64,000 nt of DNA from an uncultured Lachnospiraceae bacterium (GCA_947382355.1 CANCYR010000007.1:1-64000); one strand, 5' to 3'; positions 41,958 to 50,545 are shown, counted from the first letter of the stretch. The notes: a model not told the origin generated them from the letters alone. A program made the numbers and translations.

Positions 41958-43619
41958 ATGGGAAAAGAGAAAAAGAAAAAAGAGAAATCAGGCAAAAATC
42001 TTATTGGTATAAAGATACTTGCAGTACTTATTTTACTGGTGGCAGCTTTTATTTATTACTACGTGACTCTGCCGGCTGTCAACATTCACTCGGTAGGTTT
42101 CTGGTGGTTTATTATCGGTGCGGTGATTATGGTCACCACGGTAGGTTTTTTATGGAAGTCCATAAAGGAAAAAAAGGCAAAAATAGTAATTGTTGATTCA
42201 AAAACCGCAATGGGTCCGTGGAAATACGGCTATTATCTGGCTGTGGTTCTGGTTATTATTTTTGCGATTGGTACATTTCTTGGCTCGCCTATCATCAATG
42301 CAAAGAAATACCAGTCCCTTTTGGATGTGGAAACGAGAACATTCACAGAGGATATTTCCCAGGTGGATTACGACACCATACCGCTTCTTGACAAGGATTC
42401 CGCCTCTCTGTTAGGTGACCGGAAAATGGGAAGCATGGTGGATATGGTATCCCAGTTTGAAGTGGCAGACGATTATTCCCAAATCAATTATAAAGGGAAG
42501 CCGGTGCGGGTCACTCCATTGGAATATGCAAGCCCCATTAAATGGCTTACAAACCAGAAGGATGGCATCCCGGCCTATATCTTAATTGATATGGCAACTC
42601 AGAATACAGAATGCATCAAGCTTTCTGAGGGCATTAAATATTCCAAATCCGAATACTTTAACCGGAATATTTACAGACACCTTCGTTTCCATTATCCCAC
42701 CGCTATTTTTGCGGACCAGATTTTCTTTGAAATTGATGAAGAAGGGATTCCTTACTGGATATGCCCTATTAAAAAATTCAATGTGGGACTGTTTGGCGGC
42801 GAAACCGTTGACAGCGTTGTGATTTGTAATGCCATCAGTGGGGAATGTGAAAAATATAAAGCCGGCGAAGTGCCACAGTGGGTAGATAAAGTCTATCAGG
42901 CAGAGTTGCTTATGAATTTATATGATTATTCCGGTATATATAAGCATGGCTATTTTAACAGTATACTGGGCCAAAAGGACTGCCTGCAGACCACCAACGG
43001 CTATAATTATATTGCTCTGGAGGATGATGTATGGGTGTATTCCGGTGTCACTTCCGTAAACGGGGACCAATCTAACGTAGGCTTTGTGCTTATGAACCAG
43101 AGAACCATGGAAACCCGTTTTTATCAGGTGGAAGGAGCCATTGAAGATTCCGCCATGGCTTCTGCACAAGGGCAGGTTCAAAACCTGGGCTACAGTGCCA
43201 CTTTTCCTCTTTTGCTGAATATTGCAGACGAGCCAACCTATTTTATGGCATTAAAGGACGAAAGCGGCCTTGTAAAGAAATATGCCATGGTGAATATCGG
43301 AAAATACCAGTGGGTAGCCATTGGCGATACGGTGAAGGAGTGTGAAAAGGAATATAACCGCCTGCTCAATACCAACGGCATTGCAGCAGTGGAAACAGGA
43401 ACAAGCGAAACTATAACCGGAAAGCTTTCTGCCTGTGCTTCCATAGTCATTGAGGGCAATACCCATTTCTACTTAAGTATAGAAGGAAGGGAAGAAATCT
43501 TTGACGTGGATATTACCAATCCTAACGTATTGAATATTGTGAAATACAATCCTGGGGACAGGATTACCATTACCTATATGGCGGGAGATAATCTGCTGAC
43601 GGTTACAGAAGTGAAATAG
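41958..43619 (+). CDS. Large membrane-anchored protein of unknown function
   Basis: This 553 aa protein has a lysine-rich start and three membrane segments at about residues 20-38, 45-65 and 85-105. They are followed by about 440 residues with no recognised motif, rich in aromatic residues and beta-strand propensity, ending in a small OB-like beta domain (about residues 480-553). It is not linked to its neighbours: terminators lie on both sides. I do not recognise a family. A housekeeping envelope role is plausible but unproven. Confidence 0.75.
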   Translation: MGKEKKKKEKSGKNLIGIKILAVLILLVAAFIYYYVTLPAVNIHSVGFWWFIIGAVIMVTTVGFLWKSIKEKKAKIVIVDSKTAMGPWKYGYYLAVVLVIIFAIGTFLGSPIINAKKYQSLLDVETRTFTEDISQVDYDTIPLLDKDSASLLGDRKMGSMVDMVSQFEVADDYSQINYKGKPVRVTPLEYASPIKWLTNQKDGIPAYILIDMATQNTECIKLSEGIKYSKSEYFNRNIYRHLRFHYPTAIFADQIFFEIDEEGIPYWICPIKKFNVGLFGGETVDSVVICNAISGECEKYKAGEVPQWVDKVYQAELLMNLYDYSGIYKHGYFNSILGQKDCLQTTNGYNYIALEDDVWVYSGVTSVNGDQSNVGFVLMNQRTMETRFYQVEGAIEDSAMASAQGQVQNLGYSATFPLLLNIADEPTYFMALKDESGLVKKYAMVNIGKYQWVAIGDTVKECEKEYNRLLNTNGIAAVETGTSETITGKLSACASIVIEGNTHFYLSIEGREEIFDVDITNPNVLNIVKYNPGDRITITYMAGDNLLTVTEVK

Positions 43620-43660
43620 AATAAGCTTATAAGAATAAAAAGGTTTTTCAATAAACAATA

Positions 43661-43714
43661 GAAGCCGACGTGGTATATAAAAGTTCTGAAGACTTTTATT
43701 ACTATGCCGGCTTC
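43661..43714 (+). terminator. Terminator-like long hairpin
   Basis: GAAGCCG pairs with CGGCTTC, and inside them GTA-t-ATAAAAGT pairs with ACTTTTAT-t-AC. The T-run is weak (TGCGTTTT). Confidence 0.65.
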
Positions 43715-43941
43715 TGCGTTTTCTCAATTAGTTTTCTGGTGTTTTCTTATCAGTAATCTCCAAAGCTAATTGCAAACTAAAGAATCCACATTTATATATG
43801 TATAATAAAAATAAAGGTTAAACTGAAAAATGTTTAAAAATAGTTAGACGAATGTTGGATTTTAAATATATATCTCCAAAATTATAATTATTTAAACTTA
43901 TAAGGGATTTTATAATTTCTAAAATATTAAATAGTAATATG

Positions 43942-43970
43942 TTGACAATTTACAAATTGTAGATTACAAT
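43942..43970 (+). promoter_or_regulatory. Promoter of the spike island
   Basis: TTGACA (43942-43947), a 17 bp spacer and TACAAT (43965-43970). The palindrome CAATTTACAAATTG lies within the spacer and could be an operator. The preceding 43720-43940 is AT-rich with no gene. Confidence 0.7.
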
Positions 43971-44101
43971 AAATATTAATAAACTTCATAAGTACAAAGC
44001 TTGAAAAAATAAAGAAATATATAAAAGAAATACATATATGAAGAAGTACGAATATAAAGAAAGATAAATAAAGAAATACATATGCAAAGAAGAGGAAAAG
44101 A

Positions 44102-45076
44102 ATGTTCAAAATAGGAACTGTTGAATTTGTAACTGTAAAAGAATGCAATATTGAAGCAAGGGTCAATTCCCATGGATATGGTACTATTGCCGGAATTGTA
44201 TCATACAGGGATGAAGATAAAGTGATGGGGCTGCTGCACTCCGAACAAATAGAGCAGATTATTTATGAAGCGGAGCAAAACATCCAAAAGGTACTGTTTT
44301 CAGGCCTGATAGAAAGTGTTTCCGTCCATAAGGAGGGCAGGCTGTTAGAGGCAAAAATCGTGCTGACAGGAGCCACCAGACAACTGGATATGGTAAGAAA
44401 AACAAGAACATTTCAGGACATATCCATGTCATACGGAAATTTGTTAGAGTATATGAATCTGTCCTGTAACGGTGAAATCATCCCTTGTGTGGATGTGGAA
44501 AAAACAATTGACGATCTTATTGTACAATATCAGGAAACGGACTGGGAGTTTTTAAAGAGACTGGCTTCCGGATTCCATACCTGCTTGTATCCGGACATCT
44601 ATACGAAAAAAATGGTGTGTTATTTTGGGCTTCCAAATCAAAAGAACAACGAAAATATTACTATAATGAATTATGGCGTTGACAGTGACCACTCTGAATA
44701 CCGGAAAAAAAGGGAAAACGGAGTGGAGGATATTATAGAGGAGGATTGCCGGATATATAAAATAACAACCCGCAATACGATAAAGCTGGCAGAAGAAATC
44801 CATATAAAGGGAATGGTATTATGGGTAAAAAGTGTGTCAATCCGTTTGGAAAAAGGGGAGCTTTTATATACTTGCCAGCTGGTTCGGAAAAAAGGCTTAA
44901 CCAGCATAAAAAAATACAATGAAAAAATAATTGGCGCCTCCTTGAATGCATATGTGGTAAAAGCAAATGCCGATAAGGTAAAAGTACATATTCCATGTGA
45001 TGCAAAGAAAGAGCCGGTGAATGGAAAGTGGTTTTTATATTCAACGGTATTTTCCTCACCGGATGGGACGGGATAG
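44102..45076 (+). CDS. VgrG-like spike protein, first part (stops at an in-frame TAG)
   Basis: These 324 aa belong to the VgrG/Pvc8/phage gpD family, the spike that tips contractile injection machines. QYQETDWEFLKRLAS matches QFQETDWQFIRRMVA in the second copy downstream. The frame ends SSPDGTG then TAG (45074-45076). The same frame continues without a shift as YCMPEENDRVRLYFP, homologous to YCMPQKGTRVQLYFP of the second copy. The stop therefore splits one gene, probably by a TGG-to-TAG change at a Trp. The first part would lack the C-terminal spike domain. Confidence 0.85.
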   Translation: MFKIGTVEFVTVKECNIEARVNSHGYGTIAGIVSYRDEDKVMGLLHSEQIEQIIYEAEQNIQKVLFSGLIESVSVHKEGRLLEAKIVLTGATRQLDMVRKTRTFQDISMSYGNLLEYMNLSCNGEIIPCVDVEKTIDDLIVQYQETDWEFLKRLASGFHTCLYPDIYTKKMVCYFGLPNQKNNENITIMNYGVDSDHSEYRKKRENGVEDIIEEDCRIYKITTRNTIKLAEEIHIKGMVLWVKSVSIRLEKGELLYTCQLVRKKGLTSIKKYNEKIIGASLNAYVVKANADKVKVHIPCDAKKEPVNGKWFLYSTVFSSPDGTG

Positions 45077-45082
45077 TATTGC

Positions 45083-45505
45083 ATGCCAGAAGAAAACGAC
45101 AGAGTAAGACTGTATTTTCCGGATGAAAAGGAAGAAAACGGGTACATTATCAGCGCAGTTCATGAAAATATCGGACAGGCTAACGAATATCAGGAAAATG
45201 CCAGAACAAATCCGGATAATAAAAGCATTTGCACCAGATTTGGAAAGCAGATAGAGCTTACCCCCACCCGGATATCCATAACCAATAATCAGGGGATGCA
45301 AATTGTTCTGGACGATGATTCCGGCATACAAATGATTAGCGATAAAGATATTGTTATGGAGTCTGAGGGCACAATCAATGTGGTAAGCGCAAGTGATACA
45401 GTGTCCATGACCGCACTTAAGGCAATTGAATTGAAGCAGGGGAATTCCAAAATCATGTTAAAGGATAATATTATTGTAGAAGGGGCAAAGTTTAAGGTGC
45501 AGTAA
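45083..45505 (+). CDS. VgrG-like spike protein, second part after the TAG
   Basis: These 140 aa follow in the same frame as the preceding gene after TAG-TAT-TGC. They form the OB/gp5-like base and the beta-helical spike: repeated short strands such as GIQMISDKDIVMESEGTINVVS and KAIELKQGNSKIML. The ATG at 45083 has only a poor ribosome site, so this is more likely the C-terminus of a split gene than an independent protein. Its last base overlaps the start of the next spike gene. Confidence 0.75.
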   Translation: MPEENDRVRLYFPDEKEENGYIISAVHENIGQANEYQENARTNPDNKSICTRFGKQIELTPTRISITNNQGMQIVLDDDSGIQMISDKDIVMESEGTINVVSASDTVSMTALKAIELKQGNSKIMLKDNIIVEGAKFKVQ

Positions 45506-46830
45506 TGACAGAAAAAACGGAATGTATCACCCAGAGCCAAATCAGGCTGACCGGAGCCATATGTCTGAATCACATAAAATATGCAGACATGAAAGTGCTG
45601 CCCAATGAACACGGATATGCAAAAGTATCTGTCCTTGTGGACCGGGACGTATCGGAAAGAATAAAAAGGGCGGATTTGAGTCAGCCGGTAAAAATTCTGG
45701 CAGAGGATAAGGTCTTATTTTGCGGAGTGGTTCAAAATGTCAGCTGGCATTTTGAAGGTCAGGCAGTACATTTGGAAGTTGAGCTTGCTTCTCTTAGCAT
45801 ATTGCTGGACTGCAGGAAAAAGAAGAAATCATTTCAAAACAGCAAAATGACTTTTGGCAGCATTATAAAAAATGTGATAAACGGAGAGCATCCCGGTGAG
45901 GTGAGTGTTTATGCCGAAGATTTTCAGATAGAAGCTCCTGTTTATCAATTTCAGGAAACGGACTGGCAGTTTATACGAAGAATGGTAGCCGGACTTGGCA
46001 GCTGTGTTTATCCGGATGTGGCAGACAGTCATCTTTCCATAGCAATCGGAATGAAAAATACTGCACAGACAATAACAATAGACAGCGCTGATTATGATTT
46101 TGGTGTGAGCGGCGATTATTTTTCGGAAGAAAAGCTATATGCCATGGTTGACAAATCGTTGTTTATATTTTACAGGATAGAATCTTATGAAAATTTACAA
46201 ATTGGTCAGAAAGTCATATTTAGAAACAGGAATATGAGCATATTGGAAAAAAGCATGTTTTTAAAAGGCGCCCAATTGATTTTTCGGTACAAGCTGGGAA
46301 ATGAAAAAAGCTGCTTTTTAAACAGATATTCAAACCCTCTGCTTTCCGGAATGGCTGTATCGGGAAAAGTGCTTGCTGCAAAGAACCAGCTTTTGAAAAT
46401 TCATTTAGATATGGATGAAAATCAAAAGGAGGAAGAGGCATATTGGTATGAGTGGGTGCCAGAAACCGGAAACGTCATGTATTGCATGCCCCAAAAGGGC
46501 ACAAGGGTCCAGCTTTATTTTCCAAGTGAAAAAGAAAACTCCGCCATAGCCATAAGCTGCATTCGTGAAAACGGAGAAGAATGCAGCCATATGAGCAATA
46601 CGGATAATAAGTATTTTGCAAATGAAAGCGGGAAACAGTTTTGTCTGAAGGAATCGGAGCTTGGATTTATGAATGACAGCAAAGAGAACAGTCTTATAGA
46701 GGATGACAAGACAGGGTTGAAAATCACCGGCAAGCAGGAAATAACCATGATATCCGGCGAGAAAATAGAGTGGAAGGCAAATAAGATTGTGTTAAATACG
46801 CCTGTGGAAATAAAAATGATACGAGGATAA
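45505..46830 (+). CDS. VgrG-like spike protein (intact copy)
   Basis: This 441 aa protein has the same domains as the split copy: an N-terminal gp27-like hub (about residues 1-300, including YQFQETDWQFIRRMVAGLGS), an OB-type segment with MYCMPQKGTRVQLYFP near 330, and a short beta-helical tip. Family knowledge: trimers form the needle tip of contractile injection systems and carry PAAR proteins and effectors. Neither sheath, tube nor baseplate genes are in this window, so the machine must be elsewhere. Confidence 0.88.
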   Translation: MTEKTECITQSQIRLTGAICLNHIKYADMKVLPNEHGYAKVSVLVDRDVSERIKRADLSQPVKILAEDKVLFCGVVQNVSWHFEGQAVHLEVELASLSILLDCRKKKKSFQNSKMTFGSIIKNVINGEHPGEVSVYAEDFQIEAPVYQFQETDWQFIRRMVAGLGSCVYPDVADSHLSIAIGMKNTAQTITIDSADYDFGVSGDYFSEEKLYAMVDKSLFIFYRIESYENLQIGQKVIFRNRNMSILEKSMFLKGAQLIFRYKLGNEKSCFLNRYSNPLLSGMAVSGKVLAAKNQLLKIHLDMDENQKEEEAYWYEWVPETGNVMYCMPQKGTRVQLYFPSEKENSAIAISCIRENGEECSHMSNTDNKYFANESGKQFCLKESELGFMNDSKENSLIEDDKTGLKITGKQEITMISGEKIEWKANKIVLNTPVEIKMIRG

Positions 46831-46837
46831 AAAAAGC

Positions 46838-47443
46838 ATGTATCCGTTAGAACAATGGGAAGAATACGTAGAAGGGCTGTCCAAAGGGCAGATGAAAGAA
46901 GCTCTGGGAACGATAATCTCCGAATATCGGAAAAATGAGGAAAAAATCCGAAAAGAGCTTATGGAAGCCGTGGAAAAGGTTCTAAAGGCATATGGGTCAG
47001 CCTGCCAAAAGGAGAAAAAAGGAAAATTAAAGGTTCTCCAGTTTAGCTACTTAAATTTAAGTGTGCTGAAGGGCGACTTTGAAATACATATAGAAGCCTT
47101 TGATAATAGCCTTTATTTAAACAGGCATCAGGTGAGCGGCTGCTGGAAAGCCGGTATTGTATATGACCGTTATGAGGAATATGCGGCATTCCTCATAAAG
47201 AAGTGCGAGCAGAATGTAAAAGGTTTTTCCTGCAAAGAAAAACAGGAATTAAGAAGAAAGGCGGCTTTTGATTTTCATATGATAACCCTGAGAATAATTG
47301 CAGAACATGCGGCCGGGATTATGGAGCTGGAGAGTTTTCAAAGGCTGGACGTGGAACCGCAGGGGATGATTTTCTTTGGAGGATATATGAGTGAAAGTAT
47401 GCCGTTGTGCTTTTGGGATTTCAAAGAGGATGAGAATGGATGA
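46838..47443 (+). CDS. Unknown protein of the spike island
   Basis: This 201 aa protein has no signal peptide or membrane segment. It has a helical, lysine/glutamate-rich N-terminal 70 residues and a mixed C-terminal part (FEIHIEAFDNSLYLN...GCWKAGIVYDRYEEYAAFL). It starts 8 bp after the intact spike gene and overlaps the next gene by 4 bp (ATGA), so it belongs to the same transcript. No family recognised. Its position suggests a loading adaptor or part of an effector module, which is inference. Confidence 0.65.
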   Translation: MYPLEQWEEYVEGLSKGQMKEALGTIISEYRKNEEKIRKELMEAVEKVLKAYGSACQKEKKGKLKVLQFSYLNLSVLKGDFEIHIEAFDNSLYLNRHQVSGCWKAGIVYDRYEEYAAFLIKKCEQNVKGFSCKEKQELRRKAAFDFHMITLRIIAEHAAGIMELESFQRLDVEPQGMIFFGGYMSESMPLCFWDFKEDENG

Positions 47444-47979
47444 GATATTTTTTGCTTGAGGAGGATAAAAACTATGTAAACAGGGTAAAGGTACGTAACT
47501 GGACGAAGAAGATTTCTGCCAAAATCCTATATAACAAATCTTATTTCCAAATACCGAAAAGAATTGTCATGGAAATAGAACCAAATCCCAAAACGGATTT
47601 TGTGGATTTTATCATGGTGCCGTTTCTTATGGTTTCTGAAAAAGTAAAAAAGGTAATAGATGTATTTGAACCCAATATGCAGTACCGGGAGATTGTGCTG
47701 CTGGATAAAAAATATGAAAAAGCAGAGGTGTATTATCTTCCCGTTTTAAAGGAAATGGACTGTCTTGGGAAGAATACAGTATTTAATCTGGACCATAGCA
47801 TCATAAAAAAGCCTGTATTAAATAGAGGGAAAGCAGAGGATAAAAGTATTTTCCGGCTTACGGAAGGCCCTGCCTCTGTGTGTATTGTGAGGATGGATTT
47901 GTTGGAGTGTCTGCTGAGGCGGGAAGCATACGGCTTTTTAATCAGTGAGCCGGAATATGAACGGGAAGGAGAAGAATGA
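47440..47979 (+). CDS. Imm11-like protein (DUF1629)
   Basis: This 179 aa cytoplasmic-type protein starts in an ATGA overlap with the previous gene. The pattern MRYFLLEEDKNYVNR..., VDFIMVPFLMVSEKVKKVIDVFEPN and a C-terminal CIVRMDLLECLLRREAYGF resembles the Imm11/MXAN_0049-type family found beside polymorphic toxins and injection-system spikes. In such loci these proteins may act as immunity proteins or as structural adaptors. The family assignment is by eye. Confidence 0.6.
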   Translation: MRYFLLEEDKNYVNRVKVRNWTKKISAKILYNKSYFQIPKRIVMEIEPNPKTDFVDFIMVPFLMVSEKVKKVIDVFEPNMQYREIVLLDKKYEKAEVYYLPVLKEMDCLGKNTVFNLDHSIIKKPVLNRGKAEDKSIFRLTEGPASVCIVRMDLLECLLRREAYGFLISEPEYEREGEE

Positions 47980-47980
47980 A

Positions 47981-48391
47981 ATGTCAGAATATTTAGTAAG
48001 AGGGGCATTGCTGGCATGCCAGTACGGAAGCCACCCCAGAAGGCTGAATCTGCCCAAATGTCACGGAATATATATAGAAGAAAAGCCGCTTATGAGGGAG
48101 GATGACTGCCTTTTGGATGATAACATAAGCTATTTTGGCATTTGTTCCTGCCAGACTCCGCCGGAAGGAGCCCAGACCATTTCGCTGGCTCCTTATGGGG
48201 AGGAGCAAAGCGGCTCAGGAACCATAACAGGGAAAAAATGCTGTCCTCACATTATTGGAAAATGGCGGGGAATCAGTGAACAGGTAAAGCTTTCAGGGGA
48301 TATGCATGGAATCAGCATGGATTCCTTTCTGGTATGTAAATGCGGCGGGCTGATACAGCCCCTTACATCCGGACAGGAATATGGTGAATAG
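47981..48391 (+). CDS. DUF4280/PAAR-like spike tip protein
   Basis: This protein is 136 aa from the ATG at 47981, with AAGGAG 9 nt upstream; a longer frame from 47945 has no ribosome site. It starts LVRGALLACQYGSHPRRLNLP, ends FLVCKCGGLIQPLTSG, and has many Cys residues (CSCQTPP, KKCCPH). That is the DUF4280 pattern, a PAAR-like fold that sharpens VgrG and carries effectors. The third base of its TAG stop is the first base of element A copy 4, which inserted exactly there; the pre-insertion sequence would also have read TAG. Confidence 0.85.
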   Translation: MSEYLVRGALLACQYGSHPRRLNLPKCHGIYIEEKPLMREDDCLLDDNISYFGICSCQTPPEGAQTISLAPYGEEQSGSGTITGKKCCPHIIGKWRGISEQVKLSGDMHGISMDSFLVCKCGGLIQPLTSGQEYGE

Positions 48392-48554
48392 TAACAGTTC
48401 AGCCCTCAGCCTTCCCACACAGGAATCAGAACCGGCTGCAGGCAGAAAATGTTTCTACGTCGCCACGTTTTTATAAGGGCTCCTTTAGAAATCATGTTCT
48501 GCCTGCAGCCGATTCTGATTCTTGTGTGGGAAGGCTGAGGGCTGAACTGTTGCG
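48391..48554. mobile_element. Element A copy 4 (core-deleted)
   Basis: A 164 bp palindrome begins GTAACAGTTCAGCCCTCAG and ends CTGAGGGCTGAACTGTTGCG. The arms are cousins of those in copy 1, but most differences from copy 1 occur in both arms, so pairing is kept. The central AAAAACGC hairpin loop is deleted. The flanking duplication is GTGAATA at 48384-48390 and 48555-48561. Confidence 0.88.
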
Positions 48555-48636
48555 GTGAATAGGAAATTGAAACCGGACAGGGGCAGGATTGAAGCCCCTT
48601 ATATCCGGATAGGAATATAAGGAACAGGAGAGAAGA

Positions 48637-49218
48637 ATGACAGACGTTGACTTAAAAATTGCAGGAGCAATCAATCAATATAAAACAGAATGCCATGGAG
48701 ATTTGGAAAACGGATTTTTTATAAAGGAAGAACGAATAACATTCCGGAAAACAGAGCTGTTTGACGGGCAGGTTGCGGTCATGCTGCCGGAACATTTTGC
48801 GGATATGCCAATACAGTTGCAGGAAATAAAATATCCATCTGTTCACAGGCCCCAGATTATAAAAACCAATGAGGCGGGAGATATTAACTTTGCTTTTTCC
48901 CTGCTGGACAGCCCTTTGGAAAAGGAAGCCGTCAGGGAAACCACCCGGCAGATGAAAAAGCTGATAAGAAAGGTTCAGCCCTCTAATGTATTCCATGATG
49001 AGGGAATCGTGGAAAAGGAAAATACCGCTATAGGATGGTTTGATTATAAGAGCCCGGCAATTGATGAGCCGCTATTCAATCTGATGTATTGCGCTTCTGT
49101 CAATGGAAAAACCCTGCAGGGGGTTTTTAATGCTCCTTATGCAGAGTGGAAGATATGGAAAGGGATTATGATTGATGTGGTGGGGACGATTGAATGTGTA
49201 AAAAAGGCGGAAGGTTGA
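48637..49218 (+). CDS. DcrB/EagR-like (DUF1795-type) protein, candidate effector chaperone
   Basis: This 193 aa protein has AGGAG upstream. No signal peptide is present. The C-terminal half (IGWFDYKSPAIDEPLFNLMYCASVNGKTLQGVFNAPYAEWKIWKGIMIDVVGTIE) has the strand and helix pattern of Mog1/PsbP-fold DUF1795 proteins; the EagR group of that family shields membrane helices of injected effectors. The gene precedes a putative toxin rich in membrane segments, which fits. Resemblance is by eye and not proven. Confidence 0.55.
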   Translation: MTDVDLKIAGAINQYKTECHGDLENGFFIKEERITFRKTELFDGQVAVMLPEHFADMPIQLQEIKYPSVHRPQIIKTNEAGDINFAFSLLDSPLEKEAVRETTRQMKKLIRKVQPSNVFHDEGIVEKENTAIGWFDYKSPAIDEPLFNLMYCASVNGKTLQGVFNAPYAEWKIWKGIMIDVVGTIECVKKAEG

Positions 49219-49249
49219 AAGAAGAACAATTTGGGGAAGGGATCAATTT

Positions 49250-49663
49250 ATGGAATTATTAAAGGGGATATTCCGGATGTTTTTAGGCGCCTTGCTTTAT
49301 CCGACGTTTATAATAGTCGCATGCAGAATCAATTCAATCACCTTCAAATCATTTGTCAGAACATTGACAATAAAAAACAGGAAGATTGCAAGAATATTGA
49401 TAGCTGAAAAAACAACATGGGGAATATCAACAAGCTGTGATAAGAGAAATAAGATGTCCATATTGGGCATTGTTTCATGGATAATATTTTTGCCGGAAAT
49501 CTTTTTATATTTATATGACTGGTGGATATTCTTAACAACGGGAGTGGCTGGATATTGCGATATGGAAATGATTTATTTTTATATAGTAAGGTGGTTTTAT
49601 CTTATTACAATGTGCATAAAGGCAGGGGAATCAGGTAAATATCAGAAGGGCGATATTTGGTAA
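49250..49663 (+). CDS. Membrane protein, immunity-like paralogue 1
   Basis: This 137 aa protein has three hydrophobic segments at about residues 5-25, 72-95 and 108-124. It shares the block CRINSITFKSFVRTLTIKNRK, GISTSCDKRNKMSILGIVSWIIFLPEI and the end ESGKYQKGDIW with two further copies downstream. It lies just upstream of the putative toxin. Tandem, diverging membrane paralogues beside a toxin are typical of immunity proteins against membrane-active toxins. No known family recognised. Confidence 0.65.
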   Translation: MELLKGIFRMFLGALLYPTFIIVACRINSITFKSFVRTLTIKNRKIARILIAEKTTWGISTSCDKRNKMSILGIVSWIIFLPEIFLYLYDWWIFLTTGVAGYCDMEMIYFYIVRWFYLITMCIKAGESGKYQKGDIW

Positions 49664-49708
49664 TGATAGTTGATGTATTGGAAAGCTGATTATACGAGGA
49701 ATAAGGAC

Positions 49709-50434
49709 ATGGGAGAAAGCACTACAATTACAATAAATAACGAAATTGACTTTCTGGGAATTTTAAGTGATATCTATGCAAATTCATATGAAAGCTATCA
49801 GAAATTTAACGATGAACCTGTTATTAAGGTGGAAGAAAAAAAGAAATGGCTTGTGGCAGGCTTGACGGCAGTTGTTGCAGTGGCTGTAGTGGGTGCCATT
49901 GCAGCAGCCGCATTTTTTACGGCAGGAGCAGCTCTGGCGGTTGCAGTGGTGGCATGTGCGGCAGTTGCCGGAGTGGTGGCAGGGGGAGTAAATGTTATAG
50001 TACAAAGTGCCACAAAAGGAGAGGTGGATTGGTCCGAGGTAGTAATTGCAATCTCTTGTGGAGCCGTCAGCGGAGCGGTTGCAGCCACACCTTTAGGAGT
50101 TGGAGGGCAAATGGCAGTAAATGGGGTACTTGGTGGTGTGCAGTCTGCTTTAACAGGTGGAGGAAAGGGAGATATTCTGGAAGGAATTGCAACAGGCGCT
50201 TTTTGTGGCTTGATTGGTGGGACCGGTTTTGTAAATGGGTGGCCAAAATCTGGTTATGTGAACAGGGAATTAGTATGGTCACTGTTCCATCCGTTAAAAA
50301 TATTGACGAAAGAAGGATTAAGAGCAATAAAAAACGGTGTGGTGAGGTCAAGTTTTTTTAATTTAGCTTATGGCTATGTACGAGAATATATTTCAGATAG
50401 GTTAGAAGATTTATATGAGGCAATCACGGAATAA
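49709..50434 (+). CDS. Putative membrane-active toxin/effector with glycine-rich helices
   Basis: This protein is 241 aa from the ATG at 49709 (AGGA upstream); an in-frame TTG/ATG at 49670-49673 would add 12-13 residues. The first 45 residues are polar. Residues about 48-100 are a very hydrophobic Ala/Val/Gly block (AVAVVGAIAAAAFFTAGAAL), and a second Gly-rich block reads AISCGAVSGAVAATPLG and GVLGGVQSALTGG. Such blocks occur in the pre-toxin regions of polymorphic toxins and in pore formers. The tail HPLKILTKEGLRAIKNG recurs in a decayed form at 51560. Toxin function is inferred from the neighbouring paralogue array. Confidence 0.6.
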   Translation: MGESTTITINNEIDFLGILSDIYANSYESYQKFNDEPVIKVEEKKKWLVAGLTAVVAVAVVGAIAAAAFFTAGAALAVAVVACAAVAGVVAGGVNVIVQSATKGEVDWSEVVIAISCGAVSGAVAATPLGVGGQMAVNGVLGGVQSALTGGGKGDILEGIATGAFCGLIGGTGFVNGWPKSGYVNRELVWSLFHPLKILTKEGLRAIKNGVVRSSFFNLAYGYVREYISDRLEDLYEAITE

Positions 50435-50545
50435 AATATCTTAGTATTGGTGTTGATTTGTCCTTATTAGTTAAGGCAAATATAGAAATGTACGGGTTAG
50501 ATAAATATTGGAAAAGAAGATGTCTCGTAATAGTAATTGTCCATC

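Noticed and set aside
45074-45076. TAG read as pyrrolysine or a programmed recoding site
   Set aside because: No pyrrolysine genes or downstream recoding structure are visible, the paralogue has an ordinary residue there, and a simple TGG-to-TAG mutation explains it.
49846-50361. Long open frame in another frame over the putative toxin, rich in Cys/Ser/Gly
   Set aside because: It is a compositional shadow of the Ala/Gly/Val-coding GC-rich toxin gene, without a ribosome site.
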